From: Atherinomorus stipes
Taxonomy: Eukaryota; Chordata; Actinopteri; Atheriniformes; Atherinidae
Direction of reading: 5' to 3'
DNA length: 64,000 nt
Assembly: GCA_023101725.1 (NCBI GenBank)
Contig: JALJCO010010195.1
Span: forward strand, 310,001-374,000
Numbering within the stretch: position 1 is the first letter of the stretch; the number at the start of each line of letters is the position of its first letter. Shown one piece after another: positions 22,343 through 34,654 of this stretch. Below the pieces are notes generated by a model. It worked only from the letters and a program-made list of their open reading frames with translations. It did no database searches and had not been told where the DNA came from. Made by a program: the position numbers and the translations under genes.

Positions 22343-25300
22343 AATCCCTGTTGAAGTTCAAAATGTTTAACCGGTAGATTGCAATGTGAAACCAGCAGCT
22401 TGCACCTTGAAGCCTTACTGATTCTCCCATGATCATGATTGATGTAAGCAACAAAGATACTGTTATTATTCAGAGTTATGCAGCATCTGTATAACTAATT
22501 ACTCAAAGCTTCAGATGCACTGGTCTCTGTTGTTATTTTATTGCAACACACGATGTGTTGTAATGGGCGTTCACCCCACTGAGTCTTTTGAAAATGGACC
22601 AGGGGAGAAATTTCAGTCACTGGAAAACATTGCACATATTTTTAATGTTTAACTATAAAAAAAAAAAAATCTTATCAGATTGATGGATAGAAATGAACAG
22701 CTTTTACATGAGAATTGCAGTGTATATGCATAAGTAGTGCTTTCTCATCTTTTGTGTCATATAAGGACACCTTAGTCTTTTTCTAAGATGTTTCCAGCAA
22801 ACGGTATCTCAGAATCTGTAGTTTTGCAGTTGCAGCTGTGGTTTTTCCCCTCTTTAGGCTTAGGAAAAAAAAGAGGGGGGGGGGGGGGGGGGGAGAGGGG
22901 GGGGGGGTTAAATTTGTAAGTAATTTCAGTTTCACTTTTCTGTGCATGTGTGTTTCCTCCCACCGGCTCAGCGTTCTCGTTTCACTACACAGAGGAGAAT
23001 GTAAGCCTCAGTTTACTGCCACTGCATGAGGAAACCTAAATGATCTGGGAATGAACAGGGATGGAGGACATCATTCTCATCAGAAACACAACCACAAAAT
23101 AACGTTTGAAACAGACTCAAAGCTGAGGTGTCCTCGAAGATAAGAGATCCCTAAGGACTCCTGGTTGCTGACTATAAATCACCCTTTTCTCCCCTTTTCT
23201 TTGTTTACTGAGGACTAAGTCAGTTTCTGTGTTTGCCTATGTATGAGAACAAAAGACAAGCTTTGTTGCCTTGATTAGGAGGGAATCACCGTTATATTTC
23301 ATAAATAAATATAAGTGTGTGACGATGATTCTTAAGTGTGTTGAGTTATACTGCCATCTAGAGTAAGCACTTATATAACTGCTGGAGTCGGTTTCCTCCG
23401 TGTGGGTGGATGAAAAATTATAAATCAACCACAATCCTCACACATCAAGTCAGTGTTCAAATAATAAATTTCCTGTCTTTATAATGACATAAAATGTGTG
23501 TGTGCTGATTTTAATTACTTTGAACACTCCCTTGTCTTTATCAGCTGAAGAAAATATCAGCACTTTTGTTTGCCTGACATTTTCAAGGTTACACTCAGAC
23601 CAGCCGCCCTTTGCACATAAACCCAAAACCTCCAGTTCATACAGGAAAAGATAAAACAGCAAAAAAACTAGATTTTATTTCCTGTGAAATGAATGAATTT
23701 GCAGCTCTGTCTCACCAGCAGTGCTCTGTTTCACAGCTGTTCAAAGATTTCTTAATCTCCAAACTGATTTCATGATGTGACTTTTGGAAACATAGCAAAG
23801 GACTAGCACAGCACAACCAAAAAAAAAAAAAAAAAAAACCTCACTATTGCCCTTTTAAGTATCCGTCTCTCATAGCATATAATTCAAACCAGAATTATTC
23901 TTGGTAAAGAAAAAAATAAAAGTTCAAAGGGCATTATTTAGATGCCCTTTATTATTTATTATTATATTATATTATATTATTTAGGATAAACTTTAGAGTT
24001 TGTTTCATAATCTTTTGATAACTCATGGGTTGTATCAAAGTGATTTCCAGTCTTCTTGTACGTCTAACAAATATAGCCCAAAGATTTCCTTTTGAAAAAC
24101 TTTTTTTTTCAGATTTTTGAAATGTCAAAGCAAACTGTAGAAATAGTTTAGTCTAAAACTCTACCTTATCTTTTCACGTTACTGTCATCTGAACATTTAC
24201 TTGATGTGTCAAGTAAAAGCAGTTCATTCTATTTTCAGTGTGCAAGCTACAGTACTATACTTACAAACAAAGCAGTTAACATCAGTGTTAAACTTTTAGT
24301 TTTTTATCAGACTTGTTTTGTTACTTGTTGAAGTGATTTTTCAGTTTGTGCTCATTATTTGTTTATCCGTATTACTGTAGCATGAATAATGTCTTGTTAA
24401 CATATTTTATTTTCAGGATTATTTGGTGAAATTATGTTTCATTAATATCTTTTGCAAAGGCATATTTACCTTTTTAAGCTGCTTAGCTGCTCACATTAAC
24501 TAGAAGAGAACAGTTTGTTTTTGGTGACAGTTTAAAAAGAACAAAAAACAAACTTCGTGCCTCAGGCTGATTGGGGATTCTCTCACCAGAGCTTTGGATC
24601 ACTATGGACAGCTGGATATGAAAACTGACAGCTGCAGCTGACGATCTGCACAAAACTCTGGCTGAGGAAAACTTTAGGGATCTGTGATCTAGTTTCTGGC
24701 AGTGATGACTGGCATGTTTATTGATCGCTGTGGACAGCCTAGTAAACATAGCCAAATCCAAAAGAGATGAACACGCTAATGACACCTGATGAGGATTGGA
24801 CTGTTCAGATATAATAACAAGATATCATGGCTTATTTTGCATCTAAAATGATGCAAGAACTCAAAGCCAATCTCTGTCAGGGGCAGAAACAGCAACAGAA
24901 ATTATGAAAATTTGAACCATTTATGTCAACTCCTTTGAACAAGCGCTTTTCTTGCATTTCGTCACTCCAACCGCAGCTGTAAGGTGACACTAATCACAGC
25001 CCACCTCAGGTATGTCCGTTTGTTCATTTGCTAGAAACATGGCTGCGCCTTCCGTCAGAGGACTGCTTACTAAAACATAGTGTCATATAGTTATAAGAGG
25101 CTCTCTTGGCTTTATTGTGGATTGTTAAAGGGAACTGTTGGCTGCTCAGAAACGTTTGCTGTCACAGTGTTTTGTGTTACAGTGGACAAGAAAACCAAAA
25201 TGCAGTACAGGCTGTATGTGAAATAAATCAACTTAATGTAATAAATCAATGTGCTGCAAAGGCAGAAAGACCATAAACTTAAATCTAAAATGCTAAACTG

Positions 25301-25435
25301 AGTCACCCTAAATAAAGGACACAAGACTCCAATCAGTAAAAGTCCTGTACAAGTGCTTTCTTTAAACCTAATGGAGAATAAGACCAAGTGCTTGGAAGGA
25401 CATAAATTCTCAAGAAATTGCAATCTGTAGTGGCT
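22343..25435. other. Intergenic sequence with low-complexity tracts
   Basis: About 3.1 kb without a recognisable gene. It contains an A/G then poly-G tract at 22864-22908, a poly-A tract at 23819-23838 and an ATATT repeat near 23955-23980. Several short ORFs are present, none with a domain or splice-consistent partner. Confidence 0.4.
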
Positions 25436-25850
25436 TAAACAGGGCCAAGAAAATCCTGGCTGACCCATCACACACAGCCGGGGGCATATTTGACCTCCTG
25501 CCCTCTGGCAGGAGCTCCAGAATCATCAGCAGCCGGACAAACTGCTTCAGAAACTCTTTTTAGCCCTGGGTGATTAGGTTTCTAAATGCCTAATGCCCCC
25601 ACTTGCACTGTCATTTTAAGGCACTTTTCTATTGTGTGTGTTTTTGTTTAGCTTGTTTTAGAGTATGTACTACTTGTTTATAGCATTATTTGTAACTTAT
25701 TACTTGTATTTCATGTATGACTGCACAGTTGTTTTTTTGTGTGTGTGTATGTGTTTATATGTTTAAATGGCACTGCGGGGAGAAATGCCCACCCAATTTT
25801 TGTTGTGACAACTGTCATTATGACAATAAAGATATTCTATTCATTTGTCC
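25436..25850 (+). mobile_element. LINE 3'-end fragment
   Basis: One plus-strand frame from about 25441 reads KKILADPSH, then FDLLPSGRSSRIISSRTNCF and RNSF. This is a well-known C-terminal block of fish non-LTR retrotransposon ORF2 proteins. The fragment ends in a 3' tail with TGACAATAAAGATATTCTAT at about 25822-25841, as in L2-type elements. The upstream reverse transcriptase is missing. Confidence 0.65.
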
Positions 25851-26087
25851 AAATTTCTGTTTTCATTTTTAAGGGTCGTTGTAACTGATTATGATCATAC
25901 CAACTTGCTGTGCGGCTGGCCAATTTTTAGAAATTATCATTCATCATTTTATATCTTGCTATAAATAAAAAATCCCTGGAGTTGGTCACCAGCCCTGCAT
26001 TGTTTTGACCCTGACCAGCAACTCTTTTTTTTTTTTTTCCACAAATATGATACACCCTCTTGTTTATGCTTCTGTGAAGAAAACATA

Positions 26088-26360
26088 ATACAACAGGATG
26101 ATAAGTTCAAGCTCACCTCCAATGTTTGCAAGAACTACTTTAGCACCAAAGAATTTGAAGGAGTGCTGACTGTGATGAACCTGCCTCCACAGTCTCCTGA
26201 CCTCAACCCCATTGAACATTTATGGGGGGAGGCACTTGAAGACAGAAAAAGTCAGACACTTCTGTTGTCACATGAGGATCTGAGAGTTTGTCAGAGCAGA
26301 AGAATTTCTGAGACGAGAATATTTGCTTTAGAAACAAATGCACAAAAAGTTGTTAATTGA
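26088..26360 (+). pseudogene. Tc1-like transposase, C-terminal fragment
   Basis: One open frame reads QQDDKFKLTSNVCKNYF, then MNLPPQSPDLNPIEHLW and SHEDLR. These are the second catalytic Asp region and the PIE box with the final Glu of Tc1-family (DD34E) transposases. The Met at 26163 is internal to the frame, so it is not a real start. The N-terminal DNA-binding part and the first Asp are absent. It is a truncated remnant. Confidence 0.8.
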
Positions 26361-26416
26361 AGTATCTCACTGTGTTGTTACTCCTGCAGCCAGGCCCATA
26401 ATTTGGGCCCTTTTAA

Positions 26417-26857
26417 AGGCCCACAACACAACTTTTAGCAGTTTTCTCAGTGACGCGCTCCCTATCAACGGCTAAACTGGCATCCATCTTGCATCCTACG
26501 TGTACTGTGAGGTCACTCCAGCCAGTGAAAGACAGTCTTATCTTGACTCTTGTTCTGTCCCTCTTCTTTCTACCTACCGTAATGTTGGCTTGCGTTTCTC
26601 ATGCTGAATCTGCCATGGTGCACATTCAAAATACCCCATGTTCATGTCTGGTAACCAGACTGGTTCATATCCGTCTGTTAGTATGCGACGCGGTGCGCAA
26701 CAAATAGTCGTTGCACAATAGCTACATAGTGCAGTTTCTGAGCCTCGGGACGCTGCTGGGCAGTGACGGCTCAAAAATGTGCATAATGAATGTTGGTGTG
26801 CCATCACAATGTGTCAGAAACACATATTTTAAGGTGGAAAAGTTATGTTGTGGGTCT
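26417..26857. mobile_element. TTAA-type MITE family A, complete 441-bp copy
   Basis: TTAA lies directly on both sides (26413-26416 and 26858-26861). The ends AGGCCCACAACACAACTTTT and AAAAGTTATGTTGTGGGTCT are inverted repeats. It has no captured sequence and serves as the undisturbed reference for the rearranged copy at 34655-36143. Small ORFs over it have no domain. Confidence 0.85.
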
Positions 26858-26918
26858 TTAAGGGCTTCCTGCTGGGTGTGGTAATGGCACTGACAAGTCA
26901 TATATTTCACTTGCTAAC

Positions 26919-27079
26919 AATGGGCTGATTAATCCAGGTGTGCCTGACCTCAGTAACCACGAGGACAATGGCCACACCTCGACTAATCAGTTTGTCCAGT
27001 AATGAAAGACAGGAAACAAAGGAGCTGGCTTGAATTCAGGAAGTGGTGGAGTTGTGCATACAGTACAGTATAGCCCATT
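26919..27079. mobile_element. Palindromic MITE, diverged copy 2
   Basis: Ends AATGGGCT and AGCCCATT. Shares GATTAATCCAGGTGTG, TAATCAGTTTGTC and AATGAAAGACAGGAAACAAA with 21792-22004, but its left arm is shortened. Confidence 0.7.
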
Positions 27080-28949
27080 ACCTTGAGTAGCTTTTTTAAG
27101 CTTCGTTTGGTGCTTTCCTCATCGGCAGATTGTTTCTCTACCAAGTGGCGCACCTTTGTGAGCATAAAAGTCTATATTATTGGAACTAACTATGCTGTGT
27201 AGTTTTTGGGAGATCAGGTTCTAAAGGTTTCGTCAGAAATATTTATGTGATTAGCCTTATTATAGTTTGAAAAGTGAAAGTAACCTTTCTCTAGCATCTA
27301 TGGTAATTATCATTCAAAAGCTGGATAAATAACCAAAACCTACTTACAACGCTAAATTTACAACGTTAGTACATTCACGTCACTTCACGTCATGTTTTAT
27401 ATTCCTAATTCATGTCATCCAAATAAAATTACATGAGTTGATCCAGAAATTATTCATGAAAGCTTTCACATCGTCATTCATCCTCAAATAAAAGGGAAAT
27501 CCACATTTATAATACTTACATTTGTCCGCGGACAATCAAGATCCATAAACAAGCTGGGACTGTAGTCCTCTTTGTGTTTTTGGTGATCTCTTTTTTTTTA
27601 AACCAACTCCCGCCTCGAAAAATCTGATCTGCGGAGGATCCGCAGCGGGTCCGTACAGGTGACAGTGAGACCCCACGTTCAGCTGAGTGTTGGGCGGAGG
27701 TCAATTAGCGCTCTGACTGTCAGGCGGATCTGTGGACTTGAAGGCTGATCAGCCGCAGAGTCCACTGCTATCTGGGTTGGCTGCTAACAGTAGTAGCTGC
27801 TCTCTAGTGGTGGACTCTGCTTTATTTATGGTCTATGCTCTAAGAACAGCTTTAATAATCAGTTCAGTGCCTGCCTTTTGCAGGATTTTAGCTTTCAGAT
27901 GAGGCATAGTATGATCATATTTACAGTAGTGTCCTTAAAACAACTTAGGCTTCTAACTGCCTTAATATAGCAAACTTAGCATAATGGTAAACAACAACAC
28001 AGGGCATCAGCTCAAAGAGATTATCGCGACCTAGCAGAGTAATGATTGTAGAGATCATAAAGTCCTGTTTTGTTCAAATAAGCACACCCTCCACAATATG
28101 GCAGCTGCGTGGCTGCAGGACTGTGCCATCCCTGCGATACTGGAGCATCCCGGTGTCTCCATGCTCCGTTAGCTTGTACCAACACCCAGGCGAAATGAGA
28201 GGTTGCCGGCTTGACTTGGACTGACACCGGCTTTCAGAAGAATATGTTCTTGTTCTTTATGCAACAGATCATTGCCGACTTTTACGCCCTTGAAATTATA
28301 AATTTTTTAATATTTAGTAAAATCAGATGGCGTTTTTCACTGTGGTCTGTTATATCTGCCGCCGCAGCGCCCAGAAATCAGCTGATCGCGTTGCTCTCAC
28401 TTGATTCCTGCCATGGCTCACGGCTGCCGTGCTTGGTGACTTATTAGAGATCTGATTCCCTCTGTACATCTGATCTGAAAGATTGCGGGATAAATGCGTC
28501 AAGCTGAGTATGTGCTGATTAGAGATGGTTCTGCTGGGCTGAGTTAATACAGCCACCGAACACGTTCAGCAAATGGTAGATCTAGGAGGCTACCAACAGT
28601 TTTCAGGGAAATAGGACTGGTGTTAATGTCATCTTCACTCTCTGTTATGAGAAATGGGTGAACCAGACATGTTTTCTTGGAGCTTTTCAGTCAGGTTTTT
28701 AGTTCTTCCAGTGTAATGTTTTCCATTGAACAATACTGAGAACACGCCTCACCGGAGGTGCTAAGCCAATGCAGAAAAGTCCCTGTTGAAAAGGTGGGCG
28801 GGGCTGAATGAGGTGAATAGGAGAGTTTGAGACTGAAGTGAAAGTACAGCAGTTGCGCGTGCAGACTCTGTCCTCCTTCAGAAACAGAGGCTCATCCTCA
28901 CGTGTTTCTGCAACGTCTCTGTTTACACTCGCTGCTGATTCTGTTCTTC
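27080..28949. other. Intergenic sequence, possible repeats, no gene seen
   Basis: GC content rises at 27600-27800 and 28080-28230. Words such as CTGATCAGCCGCAGAG and CCGCAGCG recur loosely, which suggests decayed elements, but I could not fix ends. None of the short ORFs has a recognisable domain. Confidence 0.3.
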
Positions 28950-29075
28950 AATAGATAGGTTTCCGAGCAACATCCCAGATAGGATGCGCGTGCAACCAGG
29001 GGGCAAGAAAACACAGTAAAAGCATCATTGAACTTTGAGAAGACGTGTGTTTTACACGCAAGATTCGACTTTTAA

Positions 29076-29647
29076 AGGGACTAGAGGCAGGAATTTAAAA
29101 AACAAACAAACATGCATGTCCATTTTTTAAATACTAATGGGTGATGGAGCACTAAATACCAAAAATAACGTTTCCAGCCATGATTCTCTCTGTTGCCTTG
29201 AACAGGCTGTGTGCTGCAAAATACACTGCAATTCGGTGTCCGAATTTCCCGCGCTGCCCTGCGGACGTGATGTCAAATGACCTACATCTGCAGTTTTGAT
29301 GCAGGAAGAAGACGGTCGCGTTAAATTCAAACACTGCAAGCGATAGTATGGATTCTTCTGCCATCAGCAAATGATCCAGATCAACTAAAAGACCACTAAA
29401 AAGTGTAACTACGAAGAAAACAGCATTAAGTAAACAACATTATAGCTTCAGTTTGTAGGGCTGGACGATTATGGAAAAAAATAAAATCAAGATTATTTTC
29501 ACTGATATTGAAATCACGATTAATTTACACGATTATTCATTGATTTTAAAAAGGGTTTATTGAACCATAAAACTAAAATTGAAAAAAAATTTAAAAAAAA
29601 TTTTTTAAGAAAAAAAAAAAAAAAAAAGGGAAAAAAAAAAAAAAAAA

Positions 29648-29689
<42 letters not shown>

Positions 29690-29924
29690 ACAATTCTTTT
29701 TCATACTCCGAAGTTCTTCTAAATCCAAAGTATTTCATTAGGATTAATTTTTTTTTTAATATAGTTTTTATTATGGAAAGGGGGAAATGAAATAAAAATA
29801 AAAATAAAATTGTCCACCTCAGTTTGTGCACGCTCCTGTGACGGCTTGGCTCGTGGCTGCAGTTACCTGAAGCGCCAGTCGCGGCAGTTGCGAGTTTTGT
29901 TTCTTAATCTTGCCTCAAGTCCCT
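29076..29924. mobile_element. Element Y, copy 1: TTAA-flanked MITE with a nested hAT element
   Basis: TTAA flanks both sides (29072-29075, 29925-29928). The ends are AGGGACTAGAGGCAGGA and TTGCCTCAAGTCCCT. The interior matches both halves of the Y copy at 39525-42762, for example AACATGCATGTCCATTTTT and GATCCAGATCAACT. It is inserted in element X and is itself interrupted by a hAT MITE at 29457-29819. Confidence 0.85.
29457..29819. mobile_element. hAT-type MITE (363 bp) inside element Y, with a poly-A tract
   Basis: An exact 8-base duplication CAGTTTGT (29449-29456, 29820-29827) brackets it. The Y copy at 42655-42670 has a single uninterrupted CAGTTTGT at that point. The left end is AGGGCTGGACGAT and the right end a degraded complement. 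The middle (29580-29684) is almost pure A and gives lysine- or phenylalanine-rich ORFs that are not genes. Confidence 0.8.
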
Positions 29925-30010
29925 TTAATGCAGATGAGCTCAAGATATGACGTGAAAGTGTTGGGGAAATATAATGTTTGAGTCCCCCCCCCTTCCCGCT
30001 CTACCATAAT

Positions 30011-30550
30011 GGGAGAGCGAAAAAGAGGCCTCTAATAAAGCATTAAATTTTACTTTTTAAATGGTGCAAGAACCCTGTAGAAATATTTATACTGTACAGT
30101 TATATTACTTGTGAATTAAAGTGATTTGTTTGCACTTCATTGTTTATGTCTTTATTCCTTTCCTTCGACATTTTAATTTCCTATAATATGCACATTGCAA
30201 AACACAATTTGAAAAAAAAAAAACCAAAACCCCACAACTTTACTTAATGTACAACATGCAAAGATGTACATCTGGAATCAACATACACATCAATGTGAGC
30301 ACAGTGGGGGGAAGATAATACTCAGTTCAGCTGCACGACGAACATCATCCTGCCACGGCAGCATGCCAACCTCAGAGTTGAAGTAGTTTGTCAGATCTGT
30401 ACGAACGGCAAGAGCTGCTCTGGTGGACCGTGCCTTGGAAAGTTGGTGGGGCTGTAGGACTTCCAGTGGTTTGCCCCCTGCAACCACTTTTTGCCACTCC
30501 CCAGCTTGAGCAGACCCTCCCCTCTCCACATCCACAAAAGTAGCAGTGAT
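30011..30550. other. Intergenic sequence, no gene seen
   Basis: AT-rich, with a poly-A tract near 30211-30222. The minus-strand ORFs at 30290-30596 overlap in two frames and show no domain I recognise. Confidence 0.3.
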
Positions 30551-30914
30551 GTATCTGCTGAGCCTCGTGAGACCATCCTGATCTCGCGAGCTTCAAGTTT
30601 TCACTCGCAAATTAGTCTGGCGACTTTCTGTTGAAGAGAATTTAGAGCAGTTCACCAAACGAACGTCCTTTTAGCGTTAGCTGTGAGGTGGGTGTGACGC
30701 AACGAGAAGCGTCAGTTACAGTCTACACAACATGGTGGCTTCAGCGGATGAAATTAGCGTCACCGTGGCTATCGCTCAAGTTTTATCAGAATTACAGAGT
30801 ATTTCTTCACTGAAAGGAGAGCAAAACACTGCTCTGGAGGCTTTTCTCAAAGGAAAAGATGTTTTTGCTCGTGTCTTCGTCGTCGCTTTGATAGTTGGTT
30901 GTATGCTTCGTTGA
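30550..30914 (+). mobile_element. Repeat fragment with a RecQ-like helicase N-terminal snippet
   Basis: An ORF from 30732 encodes a 60-residue peptide with LSELQSISSLKGEQNTALEA, then FLKGKDVFARVF. This resembles the start of a RecQ-type helicase domain (QxxSLxxEQxxALxxFLxGKDVFAxLPTGxGKS), broken just before the Walker A motif. Such fragments recur in fish repeats, as far as I recall. Upstream sequence (CCTGATCTCGCGAGCTTCAA) looks like element sequence. It is a truncated remnant at most; identity rests on one short motif. Confidence 0.4.
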
Positions 30915-30944
30915 TCTGATTGGTTGATTTGGCCCGTCTATCAC

Positions 30945-31015
30945 CAACATAGGTGGTGATAGACACCTATGTTGGTGCGTCAAGACGCTGGAAATCAAGC
31001 GTCTGACTTTTTACC
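30945..31015. repeat. Fragment of the GCGTCAAGACGCTGG foldback family
   Basis: GCGTCAAGACGCTGGAA and TCAAGCGTCTGACTTTTTA match the arm of the element at 43156-44459. It is preceded by a small palindrome (CACCAACATAGGTG, then CACCTATGTTGGTG). Only this short piece of the family is present. Confidence 0.6.
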
Positions 31016-31261
31016 GACCCGATTATCTGCATTGAGATGTTTTCCACAACTGGTCCATAGACGTCAAGACAAGCCACTTGCATCAGAAGAGCACAAACAA
31101 TAAATTACTCCAACAAAATTCCACACATTCTTGCGATCTGCTCTTAGAAAATTTTATAGAACTTTATAAAGCTGAATATTTATCAGTGTTTATGTTTATC
31201 AATGTTATCAACGTTTGTCAATGTTTCATTAAGAGGATGAATAAAGAAAAACAGAGGGGAT

Positions 31262-31386
31262 TACTATAGAAAACAAAGAAAAAAGGAGCCAAGGGGGGGT
31301 GGGGAAGAAAAAAAAAAAAAAAAGGGGAAGGAAAAGGAGGGGGGGGGGGGGAGAAGGGGGGGGGGGGGGGGGGGAAAAGATGGAAA
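31262..31386. repeat. Purine homopolymer tract (A runs and G runs)
   Basis: This stretch is almost entirely A and G, with A runs (31309-31323) and G runs (31339-31350, 31357-31374). The ORF on its complement is a proline/phenylalanine artefact. The composition differs sharply from both flanks; see findings on possible sequence error. Confidence 0.8.
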
Positions 31387-32093
31387 CCCCAAACAAACAA
31401 CAAAGAAATTTAAAAGAAATAGTTCACCATATTGTCAAGTGTTTTCAATCCCTACCTATTTTATCGGCCTACAGGTAGCTTTGAATACAGAAATGTTTTT
31501 ATTTGTTTGGGTTTTGACTTTGCCTTTTTAAAATGCATGAAGTGAAGAAAGTTTTGGTAATAGTACTGGTAAGAATTTAAAACTACTTCACTCCTGCTTG
31601 TAACTCCTTCAGAGTACTCATACTGTAGGTGTGTTGGTGGCCCCTCTCACTAGTCTTCTTGCTCAATCAGTTTGTGTGGACGACTTGATCTTGGTAGATT
31701 TACTCATGTGCCATATTCCTTCCATCTCTTGAGATGGATTTAACTGACCTCCAGGGTGCCTAAGAAATTTTTTTGTGTCCCCACACTTATAATTTTTAAA
31801 TAAACTTTTCTCTGATTTGCTTTGAGTGGTCTTTTATCTTCATGCTGCAATGGTAGCTAGTAATACTGACTAACCACTGAATGGATCTTCCAGATACAGT
31901 TGTCTTTATACTATAATCACTTGAAACAAAGCCACTGCATTCAGGTGATCACCTTTCCAATAACAGTAAGACTGTGCACGTGTTGACTGGACCTCTGTAA
32001 AATGTCACTTTAAAGGGGTGAATATTTGTTGAATAACTTACTTTATGTTGCATGATTTCATTTTGTAGAAATCAGTTTTCAACTTGACATTAA

Positions 32094-34352
32094 AGGCCCT
32101 GTACCTGATTTTATTTTAATATCTTTCAGAGAAATGCTTTCTACATGGTATAATGTGTGTTAAAAGAGGTAATTCCATAAAAATAAACCACTCATTGATT
32201 GCGTATGCATGAATCCAGGCCTTTTCAGTTTTGGTTTCTAAGGATGGCGTGATGCTCTCTTCATACCAATGCGGTTCGTTCTACGTTTCCTATCAGCCAC
32301 TCGCAGCATTTTCTAACGAGGAGCGCCCTCCTCTCGCATGCACGGCAGCACTTGTAAACAGAACCGCATGGCGTCTGCCGAAGGGAAAGTGGCGATACCG
32401 CAGCAAAACATCCTGTAAGCATAAAAACTGAATAGGAGAGGCTTGAAATGCAGGAAATGGAGGTGTTGGGTAGGGCTGGGCGGTGTGGGCGGGGTTTCGT
32501 ATCTCGGTGTTCGTGCCGGGCATCTCGGTGTCGGTGTGGTGCGGTGTGGCTGCGGGTTGGTTGGGGGCCGGGCGCTTTGGTGGGGGGTGCGGTTTTGTTT
32601 GTGGCTTCCGGGGCTTTGTATGCGGGGCGGGCGCGGGGGGATCTGTATTTTTGTGTGGTTGGTTTGCGGTGTTGATGTCTTGGGTGCCCGTGTCTCGGTG
32701 TGGATGCGGTGACGGTATATCTTTAGCCCTAGTGTTGGGGTAGGTGTGTGGGGAGGTGTGTGTGAGCGTGGTGGCGGGGTAGGGGGTGGTAGAGGTGGTG
32801 GCGCCCTGGTGTCAGGTGTGTGAAGCAGGGACGTTGGGGTGGGGGCTGGCCTGCCCTGGGGGGTGTCGTCTGGGGGGTCCGGTCCTCCTGGGTTTCAGTT
32901 GGGCCGCCCGGGTGGGGGGGGGGGGGGGGGGGGGGGTGGCTGCTCCTGGGCGCTTGGGCCCTGGGCCCGGCGCTGTCTCCGCTCCGGGGGACGCCGCTTT
33001 GCCGCCCTTCGGGGGATGCATGTCCGCTCTTTGGGGGGGGGGGGGGGGTAGCTGGGATCTGGGCCTCTGGGTGGCTGCTGGGGGCCTGGGTCGTGAGCCT
33101 TGCGGGCTTCCTCCTCCTTGCAGAGACGAGGCTGCATCTGCATGACTGTATCACCACGGAGCACCCTTTATTACATGTATGCATGTTGACACTGTGACAC
33201 TGCTTTCCATTGAGAGGACTAGGTTTTACCTCTTCTCTACTTCCCATTGCGCTGACTAGGTTGTACCTCTTCTCTGCGTAGTTCTGCGTGTGTTTGTATG
33301 ATCTGAGGATATTTAAGCCACCTGCAGGTCCTCCTGTAGGGGATTGCTTGTTTTGTTTTCCAACAGAGACCTTGGTTGTTTAGGGATCGCGGTACAGATG
33401 TACCAGTGAACTGTGTAAGTGGATTCATGTTTTCTCTCCTCTCTCTCTTCCTCTTCCTTACTCCTTTCTCTCTGTTTCACTTTCTATCATTACCTCTGTT
33501 AACTTTCATTTCTCCCTTGTCAGGCCCAGCAGTATGAAATGGAATGGTGTAACAGACAAATGTTTAAATAAAGAAATAAAATGAATAAACATGATATCAA
33601 GTGGAGCGTTATGTTCATAAAGCTCCGCTTGGTAAAGCAAAACTGTTCAACAGAATAAAGCAATCAGATTTCCATTCTGCTTGATTCGATGCTGGACAGG
33701 ACAAGTAAGAAAAAAAAAAAAAAAAACAAATGCAGGAAAGACCAAAGAAGGAATAAAGTTTGGTGGATTGTACTGAAGGTAGAGAGCAGCTGTACGCCTC
33801 AGACTGAATGTGGACTCAAAGTCCGCCTGGACAGGTATTTTTTTTCAATAACTTTCTTCTCAGTAACATTTACATCCTCGGGTGCTGGCGCTTCCTCCGC
33901 TGATCTACCGCATATAATACATAGTGATACACCGTAACACGACGAAGCTTTACATCAGTGCTTCTGAAGGGGCCAGTTAGAAACTTTATCAGGCTGTCAT
34001 GTTGTAACGTCGCCTATAACATCATAACTCGTCATAACTGTGCATCTGGGTACATAACTGTAGTTACAATAAGCTACCGGATATGATAGAAAATGTCATT
34101 TAGCTGATCTGCAGCCATTTACTGCAACCAGAACAGTAATTTCACTGGAAGATGCAAGTTTTCTCTGGAGAGTTTCTTTGTGCACGAGCATGAAACGTGC
34201 ACGTTATTTCGTGCATGTTGAGTGGGAGGAGAGAAAAACGAGAGTAGGAGCGTTTCTCACTGGGAGAAACAGTTAGGGGCGGGGCTTGCAGTCCAACTAC
34301 ACTGTTCACCTCGCTCATGGTTCGCAAATGTGCAAAATCAGGTATAGCGCCT
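32094..34352. mobile_element. TTAA-flanked element, family D, 2.26 kb
   Basis: TTAA at 32090-32093 and 34353-34356 flanks ends AGGCCCTGTACCTGATTTT and AAAATCAGGTATAGCGCCT, inverted repeats of 19 bases with two mismatches. The interior holds no transposase. It has a G/T-rich tract (32450-33110) and a probable LINE tail (to about 33590). Large proline- or glycine-rich ORFs at 32443-33247 come from that tract. Confidence 0.8.
32450..33590 (+). mobile_element. Possible L1-like LINE 3' end with G/T-rich tract
   Basis: A G/T-rich stretch leads into unique-looking sequence, a pyrimidine tract (33430-33480) and an A-rich tail (TTTAAATAAAGAAATAAAATG at about 33562-33582). G-rich 3' UTRs followed by A-rich tails are seen in L1-type elements of fish. 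No coding part is present. It could also be a simple low-complexity expansion. Confidence 0.3.
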
Positions 34353-34654
34353 TTAAAGAGGATTTTTATTTTGGATCACAAAAGCCAAAATACAGTATGT
34401 TGAATATGATTGACTTATTAAGGCAATAAAAAGGTAAAACATCCAAGGGGGTGAATACTTTTTTCTAAAGACACTGTAAATGTTTTTTTGGTAAATTTGT
34501 AAAATAATTCAGTAAATTTGTATTTAAGTGTTCCAGGTCCACCCACAACTCAGAAGTCAATTGCTAATGTGCTACAGGTGCTCTGCAGAAACAGAGTCCT
34601 GGAAAATGGCACGGGCATTTTGATTTTGGCGAAAAACTTCATAATCACTATTAA

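Larger units (their letters stand above)
28950..30010. mobile_element. Element X, copy 1 (interrupted by element Y)
   Basis: Left sequence at 28960-29072 (TAGGTTTCCGAGCAACAT, then GTGCAACCAGGGGGCAAGAA and GAAGACGTGTGTTTTAC) matches 39806-39920. After the 29076-29924 insertion it resumes with TGCAGAT and GACGTGAAAGTGT, then GGGGAAATATAATGTTTGAG, matching 39925-39980. At the other locus these blocks are continuous, which proves the interruption. The right end of this copy could not be placed; 30010 is approximate. Confidence 0.6.
31600..34430. mobile_element. Tc1-like element remnant, split by a TTAA element
   Basis: The left piece contains CTTTAAAGGGGTGAATATTT, then CTTGACATTAA. The right piece resumes at TTAAAGAGGATTTTTATTTT and ends with GGGGGTGAATACTTTTTTCT, which resembles fish Tc1-type ends. 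The interruption at 32094-34352 is exact. Transposase coding sequence is not recognisable. Outer limits are approximate. Confidence 0.45.

Noticed and set aside
29520..29831. Lysine-rich and phenylalanine-rich ORFs
   Set aside because: Poly-A/T tract inside a hAT MITE.
32443..33247. Overlapping glycine- and proline-rich ORFs up to 172 codons
   Set aside because: They arise in all frames and both strands of a G/T-rich tract within a TTAA element. No domain, start context or splice logic.
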